Shown here one piece after another: positions 48,758 through 58,693 of a stretch of DNA of 64,000 nt; the first letter of the stretch is position 1; the number at the start of each line of letters is the position of its first letter. The translations under genes were made by a program, and so were the position numbers. The stretch lies in contig NZ_BJND01000026.1 of assembly GCF_006539505.1 (NCBI RefSeq), forward strand, positions 1 through 64,000, read 5' to 3'. This DNA is from Streptomyces spinoverrucosus. GTDB lineage: Bacteria; Actinomycetota; Actinomycetes; Streptomycetales; Streptomycetaceae. Under the pieces are notes generated by a model that was not told the origin of the DNA, searched no databases, and was given only the letters and a program-made list of their open reading frames with translations.

Positions 48758-51025
48758 TTACTTCACCGGCTCCGGCTCGACCTCGCTCTCCGCGTCCGCC
48801 GAACCCTCCGGCGTCACCGGCGTCTTGACGGATTCGAGCAGCAACTGGGCCACGTCGACGACCTGGATGGACTCCTTCGCCGTGCCCTCGTTCTTCCGCC
48901 CGTTGACCGAGTCGGTCAGCATGACGAGGCAGAACGGGCAGGCCGTCGAGACGATGTCGGGGTTCAGCGAAAGCGCCTCGTCCACGCGCTCGTTGTTGAT
49001 GCGCTTGCCGATCCGCTCCTCCATCCACATCCGCGCACCACCGGCGCCGCAGCAGAAGCCGCGCTCCTTGTGGCGGTGCATCTCCTCGTTGCGGATGCCC
49101 GGGACGCTGGCGATGATCTCGCGCGGCGGCGTGTAGATCTTGTTGTGGCGGCCCAGGTAGCAGGGGTCGTGGTACGTGATGATGCCCTCGACCGGCGTCA
49201 CCGGGACCAGCTTGCCCTCGTCGACCAGGTGCTGGAGCAGCTGGGTGTGGTGGATGACCTCGTAGTCGCCGCCGAGCTGCGGGTACTCGTTGCCGAGGGT
49301 GTTCAGGCAGTGCGGGCAGGTGGCGACGATCTTCTTCGCCGACTTGGGCTTCTTCGTCGCCGGGTCCTCGTCGTCCTCGCCGAACGCCATGTTCAGCGCC
49401 GCGACGTTTTCCATGCCGAGTTCCTGGAACAGCGGCTCGTTGCCGAGGCGGCGGGCGGAGTCACCGGTGCACTTCTCGTCGCCGCCCATGATCGCGAACT
49501 TGACGCCCGCCATGTGCAGCAGCTCCGCGAAGGCCTTCGTGGTCTTCTTGGCGCGATCCTCCAGGGCGCCCGCGCAGCCGACCCAGTACAGGTACTCGAC
49601 CTCGGACAGGTCCTCGATGTCCTTGCCGACGACCGGGACCTCGAAGTCGACCTCCTTGAGCCACTCCAGGCGCTGCTTCTTGGCCAGGCCCCAGGGGTTG
49701 CCCTTCTTCTCCAGGTTCTTGAGCATCGTGCCCGCCTCGGACGGGAACGCGGACTCGATCATCACCTGGTAGCGGCGCATGTCGACGATGTGGTCCACAT
49801 GCTCGATGTCCACCGGGCACTGCTCGACACAGGCACCGCACGTGGTGCAGGACCACAACACGTCCGGGTCGATGACGCCGTTCTCCTCGACGGTGCCGAT
49901 CAGCGGACGCTCGGCCTCGGCCAGCGCGGACGCCGGAACGTCCTTCAGGGCCTCCTCCGAAGCCTTCTCCTCGCCCTCCACCGTCTTGCCCCCGCCCGCC
50001 AGCAGATACGGCGCCTTGGCGTGCGCGTGGTCGCGCAGGGACATGATCAGCAGCTTGGGGGAGAGCGGCTTGCCGGTGTTCCAGGCGGGGCACTGCGACT
50101 GGCAGCGGCCGCACTCGGTGCAGGTGGAGAAGTCGAGCAGGCCCTTCCAGGAGAACTGCTCGACCTGCGAGACACCGAAGACGTCGTCCTCGCCGGGGTC
50201 GGTGAAGTCGATCGCCTTGCCGCCGGACGTCATGGGCTGCAGTGCGCCCAGCGCGGTCTCACCCGTCGCGTTGCGCTTGAACCAGATGTTGGGGAAGGCC
50301 AGGAAGCGGTGCCAGGCCACACCCATGTTGGTGTTGAGGGAGACGACGATCATCCAGACGAACGAGGTCCCGATCTTGATCATCGCCGTGAAGTAGACGA
50401 GGTTCTGCAGGGTCGTCGTGTCCAGGTTCTCGAAGGCGAGGACCAGCGGGTACGAGGCGAAGTACGCGGCCTCGTAGTGCTCCACGTGGTGGATCGCGCC
50501 CTCCAGGCCGCGCAGCACGTAGATCGCGAGGCCGATGGTGAGGATGACGTACTCGACGAAGTACGCCTGGCCGGCCTTGGAGCCCGCGAAACGGGACTTG
50601 CGGCCCGCCCGCGACGGCAGGCTCAGCAGCCGGATCACGATGAGCACCGCGATGCCCAGGATCGTCATCGCGCCGATGAACTCGATGTACATCTCGAACG
50701 GCAGGAACCCGCCGATGACCGGCAGCGTCCAGTCGGCCTGGAAGAGCTGGCCGAACGCCTGGGCGAGCGTCGGCGGCAGCGTCAGGAAGCCGACCGCCAC
50801 GAACCAGTGGGCGATGCCGACGATGCCCCACCGGTTCATCCGGGTATGGCCGAGGAACTCCCGCACCAGCGTCACGCTGCGCGCGTAGGGGTTGTCGGTC
50901 CGGCTGCCGGCGGGCACCGGCTGGCCGAGCTTGAAGTACCGGACGAACTGACCGACTGCGCGTGCGAGCAGCGCAACGCCGACCACGGTCAGGACCAGCG
51001 ACACGATGATCGCGGCGAGTTGCAT
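48758..51025 (-). CDS. Membrane-bound Fe-S oxidoreductase (heterodisulfide-reductase-like, CCG domains)
   Basis: A 755-aa protein. About five membrane helices lie in the first 235 residues (for instance IIVSLVLTVVGVALLARAV and AMTILGIAVLIVIRLL), of the NarI/HdrE cytochrome type. Two 4Fe-4S ferredoxin motifs follow (CTECGRCQSQCP and CTTCGACVEQCPVDI). Two CCG domains bear cysteines in VGCAG, CPHCLNTLGNEYP, DPCYLGRHNKIYTPPR, GFCCGAGG and CPFCLVML. It is related to HdrD/GlpC/DsrK-type enzymes that couple quinol or thiol redox to the membrane. Electron donor unknown. The ATG at 51025 has GAGGAG seven bases upstream. The acidic C-terminal tail is extra. Confidence 0.93.
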   Translation of the reverse strand: MQLAAIIVSLVLTVVGVALLARAVGQFVRYFKLGQPVPAGSRTDNPYARSVTLVREFLGHTRMNRWGIVGIAHWFVAVGFLTLPPTLAQAFGQLFQADWTLPVIGGFLPFEMYIEFIGAMTILGIAVLIVIRLLSLPSRAGRKSRFAGSKAGQAYFVEYVILTIGLAIYVLRGLEGAIHHVEHYEAAYFASYPLVLAFENLDTTTLQNLVYFTAMIKIGTSFVWMIVVSLNTNMGVAWHRFLAFPNIWFKRNATGETALGALQPMTSGGKAIDFTDPGEDDVFGVSQVEQFSWKGLLDFSTCTECGRCQSQCPAWNTGKPLSPKLLIMSLRDHAHAKAPYLLAGGGKTVEGEEKASEEALKDVPASALAEAERPLIGTVEENGVIDPDVLWSCTTCGACVEQCPVDIEHVDHIVDMRRYQVMIESAFPSEAGTMLKNLEKKGNPWGLAKKQRLEWLKEVDFEVPVVGKDIEDLSEVEYLYWVGCAGALEDRAKKTTKAFAELLHMAGVKFAIMGGDEKCTGDSARRLGNEPLFQELGMENVAALNMAFGEDDEDPATKKPKSAKKIVATCPHCLNTLGNEYPQLGGDYEVIHHTQLLQHLVDEGKLVPVTPVEGIITYHDPCYLGRHNKIYTPPREIIASVPGIRNEEMHRHKERGFCCGAGGARMWMEERIGKRINNERVDEALSLNPDIVSTACPFCLVMLTDSVNGRKNEGTAKESIQVVDVAQLLLESVKTPVTPEGSADAESEVEPEPVK

Positions 51026-51201
51026 TTGGGGGCTCCTCGGGCCTGCGAGGGAGATTACTAAGCGGTAACTTACCCAGTCCGTCTGAGACTACCCGCATCC
51101 CTCGTCGCACTGTAGCCAGGCATGAGGTGATCTGGGTCGCTGAGGGTTGCCTCAGGGGCTGGACGCGCTACCTCGCGCAACCTCACGAAGCTGAACGTGT
51201 T

Positions 51202-51234
51202 ATTCGTACCAAATTGATAGATTCGCACCTAATT
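51202..51234. repeat. Direct repeat in the promoter region of the MraY/WecA-like gene
   Basis: ATTCGTACCAAATT (51202-51215) and ATTCGCACCTAATT (51221-51234) match at 12 of 14 positions, spaced 19 bp start to start, immediately before the GTG at 51242. The AT-rich context marks the region as a promoter or operator within an otherwise GC-rich gap (51026-51241). Confidence 0.7.
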
Positions 51235-51241
51235 TAAGAGC

Positions 51242-52270
51242 GTGCTCTACGGCATCGGCGCCGCCGTCGCGGCCCTCTTCCTCGCCTCGCTGCTCACGGC
51301 CCTGCTCCGCGGCCTGGGCCTGCGCCTCGGCCTGCTCGACCGGCGCCGCCGCAACCGTCCCGTCCCGCTGCTCGGCGGGGTGGCCGTGGTGCTCACCACC
51401 CTCGCCGTCGCGGGCACCGGCGAGTGGACCGGCGTCGCCCCGCTCGGCTCCGGCGTCGGCAGGGTCCTGGCCGCCGCTGCCGCCGTCGCCGTACTGGGGC
51501 TGGTGGCGGATGTGTGGCGGCTGCGGGACCGGCTGCTGTTCTGCGGTACGGCGGTGGCGGCGGCCTGCGTCGTGCCGTACGAGGACGTCGGTGTGGCCGG
51601 CGGGGTGGTGGCCGTCGGGTGGATCGCCGCCGTCGCCGTGGCCTTCCGGGCGCTCGATCACGCGGACGCGCTGGTGGGGACGGTGGGGGTGGTGACCGCC
51701 TTCGGGGTGGGGGTGTGCGCCGCGGTCGAGGTGATGGACGGGCTCGCGGTGCTGCTGAGCGTGCTGGCGGCCGCGCTGACCGGGTTCCTGATGCACAACT
51801 GGCACCCGGCGCGGATCGGGCTCGGCGCGTGCGGGGCGCTGTTCACCGGGTTCCTGCTCGCCACCGCGCTTGTGCTGACCCGTGCGGGGTACGCGCCCGG
51901 GAGTTCCGTGGGCGTGCTGTTCTCGTTCACCGCCGTGGTGAGCGCCGACGTCCTGATCGTGGCGCTGGCCCGGCGGTTCACCGGGCGGCCCGGGCCGGAC
52001 CATCTCGCGCACCGGCTGCGGCGGCTGGGGCTCACTCCACAGGGCGTGACCGTCGTCCTGGGCGCCCTCGCCTTCGGTGGCGCGCTCGTCGGTGTCCTCG
52101 TGCACGCCGGATGGGCCGGCGTGGGTGCCGTGCTCGGTGTGGCGGGCGCCGCGCTGATCCTCGTACTCGGACTGCTGCGGGTGAAAACGGGTGGTCGGTT
52201 GACGGCAACCTCCATGCGTGCTCCGGCGTCTTTGCAGGTCACAGGGCAGTTGCGTGTAAGGAACGGATAA
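51242..52270 (+). CDS. MraY/WecA-like membrane protein with degenerate active site
   Basis: A 342-aa protein with about ten helices in the arrangement of polyprenyl-phosphate N-acetylaminosugar-1-phosphate transferases. The family segments are readable but altered: RPVPLLGGVAV, then GLVADVWRLRDR where GLxDDxxxL is expected, and FRALDHADALVG where xFNLLDNMDGLA is expected. The two Asp of the last motif are kept, but the Asn, Gly and one Asp of the DD pair are lost. It may use a different acceptor or be inactive. GTG start at 51242, no strong ribosome binding site. It lies between the Fe-S protein gene and dnaK. Substrate unknown. Confidence 0.75.
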   Translation: MLYGIGAAVAALFLASLLTALLRGLGLRLGLLDRRRRNRPVPLLGGVAVVLTTLAVAGTGEWTGVAPLGSGVGRVLAAAAAVAVLGLVADVWRLRDRLLFCGTAVAAACVVPYEDVGVAGGVVAVGWIAAVAVAFRALDHADALVGTVGVVTAFGVGVCAAVEVMDGLAVLLSVLAAALTGFLMHNWHPARIGLGACGALFTGFLLATALVLTRAGYAPGSSVGVLFSFTAVVSADVLIVALARRFTGRPGPDHLAHRLRRLGLTPQGVTVVLGALAFGGALVGVLVHAGWAGVGAVLGVAGAALILVLGLLRVKTGGRLTATSMRAPASLQVTGQLRVRNG

Positions 52271-52272
52271 GA

Positions 52273-52293
52273 GTTGAGTCAGCTCGACTCAGG
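52273..52293. promoter_or_regulatory. HAIR-like HspR operator, distal copy
   Basis: GTTGAGT-N7-ACTCAGG is the HspR inverted repeat (consensus CTTGAGT-N7-ACTCAAG) with two end mismatches. It lies about 70-90 bp upstream of the dnaK start, 31 bp before the second HAIR site. Confidence 0.75.
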
Positions 52294-52324
52294 TCTGTTG
52301 ACCCCGCCCCGGTCGTCATGCACA

Positions 52325-52345
52325 CTTGAGCCTGTTCCACTCAAG
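52325..52345. promoter_or_regulatory. HAIR HspR operator, proximal copy
   Basis: CTTGAGC-N7-ACTCAAG matches the HAIR consensus at 13 of 14 defined positions. It ends 19 bp before the dnaK ATG. HspR bound here with DnaK as co-repressor represses dnaK operon transcription until heat titrates DnaK away. Confidence 0.92.
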
Positions 52346-52364
52346 TCAGCTGGAGGAATCAACC

Positions 52365-54199
<1,835 letters not shown>

Positions 54200-54203
<4 letters not shown>

Positions 54204-54850
54204 CGGAGGAGACCCCGGGCTTCGAGGAGAAGCCCGACGTCCCCTCGGGCGCCACTCCTGACGACGCCGAGCCGCAGGCCGCCCCGGAAGAGGGGGCGGC
54301 CCCGGCAGGGGACGTGAATCAGAACACCGCCCTGGTGGCACAGCTGGACCAGGTGCGTACGGCGCTCGGTGAGCGCACGGCGGACCTCCAGCGGCTCCAG
54401 GCCGAGTACCAGAACTACCGCCGCCGCGTGGAGCGGGACCGGATCACGGTCAAGGAGATCGCCATCGCGAACCTCCTGACCGAGCTGCTGCCGGTGCTCG
54501 ACGACATCGGGCGGGCCCGGGAGCACGGCGAGCTGGTCGGCGGCTTCAAGTCCGTCGGCGAGTCGCTGGAGACCGTGGCGGCCAAGCTGGGCCTGCAGCA
54601 GTTCGGCAAGGAGGGCGAGCCCTTCGACCCGACGATCCACGAGGCCCTGATGCACTCCTACGCGCCGGACGTCACGGAGACGACCTGCGTCGCGATCCTC
54701 CAGCCGGGGTATCGCATCGGCGAGCGCACCATCCGCCCCGCGCGGGTGGCCGTCGCCGAGCCCCAGCCGGGCGCGCAGACCGTGAAGCCCGCCGAGGAGA
54801 GCGACACGCAGGCCGACGAAAAGGAGAGCGGTGGCCCGGACGAGGGCTGA
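54200..54850 (+). CDS. grpE: Nucleotide exchange factor GrpE
   Basis: A 216-aa protein. A long coiled-coil helix (TALVAQLDQVRTALGERTAD, then RLQAEYQNYRRRVERDR) precedes the compact C-terminal beta domain (FDPTIHEALMHSYAPDVTET, PGYRIGERTIRPARV). It releases ADP from DnaK. The acidic, disordered N- and C-terminal tails are typical of Streptomyces. GTG start overlaps dnaK stop. Confidence 0.98.
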
Positions 54851-54883
54851 CGTTGAACGGATGAGGAAGGAGGGACGTCGAGG

Positions 54884-56062
54884 ATGAGCACCAAGGACTT
54901 CATCGAGAAGGACTACTACAAGGTCCTCGGCGTCCCCAAGGACGCCACCGAGGCCGAGATCAAGAAGGCGTACCGCAAGCTCGCCCGCGAGTACCACCCG
55001 GACGCCAACAAGGGCAACGTCAAGGCCGAGGAACGCTTCAAGGAGATCTCCGAGGCGAACGACGTCCTCGGCGACCCCAAGAAGCGCAAGGAGTACGACG
55101 AGGCCCGCGCCTTGTTCGGCAACGGTGGCTTCCGGCCGGGCCCCGGCGCCGGCGGCGGCTCGTTCAACTTCGACCTGGGCGACCTCTTCGGAGGCGGCGC
55201 CCAGGGCGGGGGAGCGGGCGGCGGCTTCGGCGGCGGACTCGGTGACGTCTTCGGGGGCCTGTTCAACCGGGGCGGCGCGACCGGCACCCGGACCCAGCCG
55301 CGGCGCGGCCAGGACATCGAGTCCGAGGTCACCCTCAGCTTCACCGAGGCGATCGAGGGCGCGACCGTCCCGCTCAGGATGTCCTCGCAGGCGCCGTGCA
55401 AGGCCTGCTCCGGCACCGGCGACGCCAACGGCACACCGCGCGTGTGCCCGACGTGCGTCGGCACCGGCCAGGTGGCGCGCGGCTCCGGCGGCGGCTTCTC
55501 CCTGACCGACCCGTGCCCGGACTGCAAGGGCCGCGGCCTGATCGCGGAGAACCCCTGCGAGGTCTGCAAGGGCAGCGGCCGCGCCAAGTCGTCCCGCACC
55601 ATGCAGGTGCGCATCCCCGCCGGGGTGTCGGACGGCCAGCGCATCCGCCTGCGGGGCAAGGGCGCACCGGGCGAGCGGGGCGGCCCGGCGGGCGATCTGT
55701 ACGTCGTCGTGCACGTCGACGCCCACCCGGTGTTCGGCCGCAAGGGCGACAACCTCACGGTGACTGTGCCCGTGACCTTCGCGGAGGCGGCCCTCGGCGG
55801 CGAGGTGCGGGTGCCCACCCTGGGCGGCCCACCGGTCACCCTGAAGCTGCCGCCCGGCACGCCCAACGGCCGCACCATGCGGGCCCGGGGCAAGGGCGCG
55901 GTCCGCAAGGACGGCACCCGCGGCGATCTGCTGGTCACCGTCGAGGTGAGTGTCCCGAAGGACCTGACGGGGAAGGCTCGTGACGCGCTTCAGGCGTATC
56001 GCGAGGCGACCGCGGGCGAGGATCCGCGGGCGGAGCTGTTCCAGGCCGCGAAGGGAGCATGA
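54884..56062 (+). CDS. dnaJ: Molecular chaperone DnaJ (Hsp40)
   Basis: A 392-aa type I DnaJ. J domain with HPD in LAREYHPDANKG, a long Gly/Phe-rich linker (GAGGGSFNFDLGDLFGGG), four CxxCxGxG zinc motifs (CKACSGTG, CPTCVGTG, CPDCKGRG, CEVCKGSG) and the C-terminal substrate domain. It stimulates DnaK ATPase. A GGAAGGAGGG stretch lies upstream of the ATG; the stop overlaps hspR (ATGA). Confidence 0.98.
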   Translation: MSTKDFIEKDYYKVLGVPKDATEAEIKKAYRKLAREYHPDANKGNVKAEERFKEISEANDVLGDPKKRKEYDEARALFGNGGFRPGPGAGGGSFNFDLGDLFGGGAQGGGAGGGFGGGLGDVFGGLFNRGGATGTRTQPRRGQDIESEVTLSFTEAIEGATVPLRMSSQAPCKACSGTGDANGTPRVCPTCVGTGQVARGSGGGFSLTDPCPDCKGRGLIAENPCEVCKGSGRAKSSRTMQVRIPAGVSDGQRIRLRGKGAPGERGGPAGDLYVVVHVDAHPVFGRKGDNLTVTVPVTFAEAALGGEVRVPTLGGPPVTLKLPPGTPNGRTMRARGKGAVRKDGTRGDLLVTVEVSVPKDLTGKARDALQAYREATAGEDPRAELFQAAKGA

Positions 56063-56526
56063 GTCAAGCCATGGACACCAACGGCCGTCGACGCAACCCG
56101 TATGAGCTGACCGAGGAGACCCCGGTCTACGTCATCTCGGTGGCGGCCCAGCTGTCCGGCCTGCACCCGCAGACGCTGCGCCAGTACGACCGCCTGGGGC
56201 TGGTGTCTCCGGACCGCACGGCCGGCCGCGGCCGCCGCTACTCGGCCCGCGACATCGAACTGCTCCGCCAGGTGCAGCAGCTGTCGCAGGACGAGGGCAT
56301 CAACCTCGCCGGCATCAAACGCATCATCGAACTGGAGAACCAGGTCGCAGCGCTGCAGTCCCGCGTCGCGGAGCTGCAGGCCGCGCTGGACGGTGCGGCG
56401 GCGGCGATGCAGCAGCGCGAGGCCGCCGTGCACGCCTCCTACCGGCGCGACCTGGTGCCGTACCAGGAGGTACAGCAGACCAGCGCGCTGGTGGTGTGGC
56501 GGCCGAAGCGGCAGCAGTCGGACTGA
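56059..56526 (+). CDS. hspR: Heat-shock repressor HspR (MerR family)
   Basis: A 155-aa repressor. MerR-type HTH: VYVISVAAQLSGLHPQTLRQ, then YDRLGLVSPDRTAGRGRRYS. A C-terminal coiled coil (IIELENQVAALQSRVAELQA) follows. It binds the HAIR inverted repeats upstream of dnaK with DnaK as co-repressor, closing an autoregulatory loop. ATG in an ATGA overlap with dnaJ; a second ATG four codons later could also serve. Last gene of the operon. Confidence 0.97.
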   Translation: MSQAMDTNGRRRNPYELTEETPVYVISVAAQLSGLHPQTLRQYDRLGLVSPDRTAGRGRRYSARDIELLRQVQQLSQDEGINLAGIKRIIELENQVAALQSRVAELQAALDGAAAAMQQREAAVHASYRRDLVPYQEVQQTSALVVWRPKRQQSD

Positions 56527-56619
56527 CACCCGACGGCCGGGCTGACAGCAAGTGCCGGAACGGGTGCAGCATCCTGACAGCGATCCGTCTTCAGGTGCTG
56601 CCTCGGCGCTGGCAGAGTC

Positions 56620-56787
56620 ATGGGCATGGAAAACAGGGGGAACACGCAGAAAACGTGCATCGGCAACGCGGTCAGGAAGGGTTTTCCGGCACTCGCGCTG
56701 GCCCTGCTCGTCACACTGCCGGTGAGTACGGCGGTGACCGTCCAGGGCGGGCCGTCGGTCCAGCTGTCGGTCAACGGATGGCAGTGA
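56620..56787 (+). CDS. Small exported or membrane peptide
   Basis: A 55-aa open frame: basic start (MENRGNTQKTCIGNAVRKG), a single hydrophobic core (FPALALALLVTLPVSTAVTV) and a short tail ending QLSVNGWQ. This is the layout of a signal peptide with a tiny mature part or a single-pass membrane peptide. No strong ribosome binding site is visible. It stands between hspR and a small gene at 56798, 11 bp before the latter, so the two may be transcribed together. Too short for confident homology; I recognise no family. The polar/apolar order argues that it is real. Confidence 0.5.
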   Translation: MGMENRGNTQKTCIGNAVRKGFPALALALLVTLPVSTAVTVQGGPSVQLSVNGWQ

Positions 56788-56797
56788 GACGGACGGG

Positions 56798-57058
56798 ATG
56801 ACGGATACGGAGTTCCAGGACCTGGTGCTGGTGCGCAGACCGCCGGGCACCGCGCCCGCCGCGACCGCCCTGGTCAGAATCCTCGGCAAGCTGCCCGAGG
56901 GGTGGGACCGCTCCTGGCGACTCGACGAGGACGGGGGCCGGATCCAGCTGCGGATCCGGCCCCCGGCCGGTTCGCCCTCCACGGCCGTACGGACGTGGCT
57001 GACCGAGGCCCTCGGGGACCCGGCACTGCGCGCCTGGGGCGCCGAGGAGACGGGCTGA
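56798..57058 (+). CDS. Small hypothetical protein
   Basis: An 86-aa soluble protein (MTDTEFQDLVLVRRPPGTAP, later LVRILGKLPEGWDRSWRLDE) with no signal or membrane segment. Codon use and GC-third preference fit a gene. It lies 11 bp after a small exported peptide gene and ends eight bp before the convergent LuxR-type regulator gene. Function unknown. ATG has only a weak GACGGG upstream. Confidence 0.6.
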   Translation: MTDTEFQDLVLVRRPPGTAPAATALVRILGKLPEGWDRSWRLDEDGGRIQLRIRPPAGSPSTAVRTWLTEALGDPALRAWGAEETG

Positions 57059-57065
57059 CCGGTGG

Positions 57066-58064
57066 TCAGATCCAGCGCCGTTCCCGGGCCAGCAGGGCCG
57101 CGTGCGCGCGGTTGCTGGCGTTCAGGGTGCGCAGGACGTTGGCCACGAGCCGGCGGTAGGTGCGCAGGGAGACGCCCAGTTCGCGGGCGCCTATCTCGTC
57201 CTTGGTGACGCGGCACATGGACTTCAGGACCTCCAGCTCCATGGGGGAGAGGGAGACCTCGTCCGGGGCCGGGTCGCCGAGCAGCCGGTCCAGGTCGGTG
57301 GCCTGGTCCCAGATCTTCTCGAACAGGGCCAGGATGCTGGCGACCAGCCCCGGTTCCTGGGCGACCAGGGCGCCGCGTGAGGTGTCCGCGGGGTCGGCCG
57401 GCACCAGGGCGGTGTGCCGGTCGTAGACGAGGACACGTTCGGCGATGCCCGGCGCGGCCCTGATCATGGCGCCCTGGGCGCTCAGTTCGCGCAGGTAGGC
57501 CGCGGTCGCCGGATCGTCCAGCGCCTCCTTCAGGACGACGCTGCGGATGCGCACACCCCGGCGCAGACAGCGGCTGTCCAGCGGCCGCGCGTGTTCGATG
57601 TTCTCCGGCGTGAGTGCCTGGTAGGGCTCGACCGAGAGGATCTCCTCGCGGGCGAAGAAGGCGAGATCGTCGATCCGGCCGCGGATCTGCGCGAGGTCCG
57701 TCATCCGCTCCACGCCGCCGCCCGCGGACGAGTGCGCGCCCTGCTCCGCGCGCAGCTCCTCGACCAGATGGCGGGGTCTGGTCACCTGCTGCAACTCGTG
57801 GTGCAGCTCGCTCAGTCTGCGGTCGGTGAGCAGTCCGACCGCGATCTCCGGGTCCGCCGCCGTCAGGGTGCCTTCCTGGCCGCCGGCCCGCAGCACGCCC
57901 AGTCCGGACAGGCGGTCCAGCGCGGCCCGGATCTCCGGCTGCGGCGCGTGGAACAGCAGATGGATGTCCTCCGTCGTCGTCCCGGGATTCCTCAGGAAGT
58001 GCCGGTAGACGCGCTCTTCCAGGGCGGTGAGCCCCAGCAGCCCCATTCTCCCCTCGTTCTTCAT
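57066..58064 (-). CDS. LuxR-type regulator with TrmB-like N-terminal domain
   Basis: A 332-aa protein. The N-terminal winged helix (LTALEERVYRHFLRNPGTTT, then AALDRLSGLGVLRAGG) resembles TrmB-like or helix-turn-helix sugar regulators. A central ligand-like domain follows, and a C-terminal LuxR HTH (LSPMELEVLKSMCRVTKDEI, then LGVSLRTYRRLVANVLRTLN). This two-HTH type is frequent next to natural-product genes. ATG at 58064 taken; an ATG six codons later is nearly as good. It is divergent from the small LuxR gene at 58368. Confidence 0.85.
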   Translation of the reverse strand: MKNEGRMGLLGLTALEERVYRHFLRNPGTTTEDIHLLFHAPQPEIRAALDRLSGLGVLRAGGQEGTLTAADPEIAVGLLTDRRLSELHHELQQVTRPRHLVEELRAEQGAHSSAGGGVERMTDLAQIRGRIDDLAFFAREEILSVEPYQALTPENIEHARPLDSRCLRRGVRIRSVVLKEALDDPATAAYLRELSAQGAMIRAAPGIAERVLVYDRHTALVPADPADTSRGALVAQEPGLVASILALFEKIWDQATDLDRLLGDPAPDEVSLSPMELEVLKSMCRVTKDEIGARELGVSLRTYRRLVANVLRTLNASNRAHAALLARERRWI

Positions 58065-58367
58065 CCTTCCCCCGTGGTCCTCCCGTACTGCGCGGGACGG
58101 TGGAGGCGTCGCCGGGCACGGCTGGTCAGGCCGCAGCGATGCGGAATCCACCGAAATGATCAAGACACAGGGTAATGCGTTGGTCAAGACCCCGCCGCCG
58201 TCGCCCGGCAGGATGGTGCCGCCCCCGGTGCAGCAAGCTGCTGCCCGCGAAGCCCGCCCGGCCGCCCGGCTCTTGGCAGGCTGGAAGCCGTCGGACACCA
58301 ACCGACACGGACGCCGGTTACGAGCCGACACAACACGACACGTCCGGACACAACCAGGGGGAAACAC
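58065..58367. promoter_or_regulatory. Divergent promoter gap between two LuxR genes, with repeats
   Basis: This 303-bp gap has no gene. TGATCAAGAC (58157-58166) and TGGTCAAGAC (58181-58190) are near-identical direct repeats 24 bp apart. Further right, GACAC recurs at 58294, 58304, 58327, 58337 and 58347, three of them on an exact 10-bp pitch, directly before the small LuxR start. These are candidate regulator sites; no -10/-35 pair stands out. Confidence 0.5.
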
Positions 58368-58613
58368 ATGGCTGTTGTCGTGCAGGAGCACGCACCCGAC
58401 TTCACCGCGCTCACCGACCGCGAGCGAGAGGTCCTGCTGCTGCTCGCCACGGGAGAGCAGAACCGCCGGCTCGCCCGCCGCCTCGGCATCGCGGAGCGCA
58501 CCGTACGGGCCCACACGGCGAGCATCGTGCGCAAGCTGGCCCTCACGTCGCGGTTCGAGGCGGCGATCGTCTCGCACCTGTACGCGGACGACATCCGGGG
58601 CGCGCGCGGCTGA
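58368..58613 (+). CDS. Small LuxR-type HTH regulator
   Basis: An 81-aa protein that is essentially a LuxR/GerE DNA-binding domain alone: LTDREREVLLLLATGEQNRR, LARRLGIAERTVRAHTASIV, RKLALTSRFEAAIVSHLYAD. It has a short N-terminal tail and no receiver domain. ATG has a good AGGGGG seven bases upstream. Sits at the left side of the RiPP locus with a hairpin terminator following at 58637. Likely pathway-level activator, inferred from position. Confidence 0.88.
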   Translation: MAVVVQEHAPDFTALTDREREVLLLLATGEQNRRLARRLGIAERTVRAHTASIVRKLALTSRFEAAIVSHLYADDIRGARG

Positions 58614-58636
58614 CAGCCACGCCCCGCGGACACGCC

Positions 58637-58669
58637 AGAGCCCCTTCGGTACGGCACCGGAGGGGCTCT
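58637..58669. terminator. Bidirectional hairpin terminator
   Basis: AGAGCCCCTTCGGT and ACCGGAGGGGCTCT pair at 13 of 14 positions around ACGGC. It lies between the 3' ends of the convergent LuxR-type gene (58613) and the gene ending at 58694, so it can end both transcripts. Confidence 0.85.
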
Positions 58670-58693
58670 TCGTCGTGCGTGGCGCGGCCCGGG

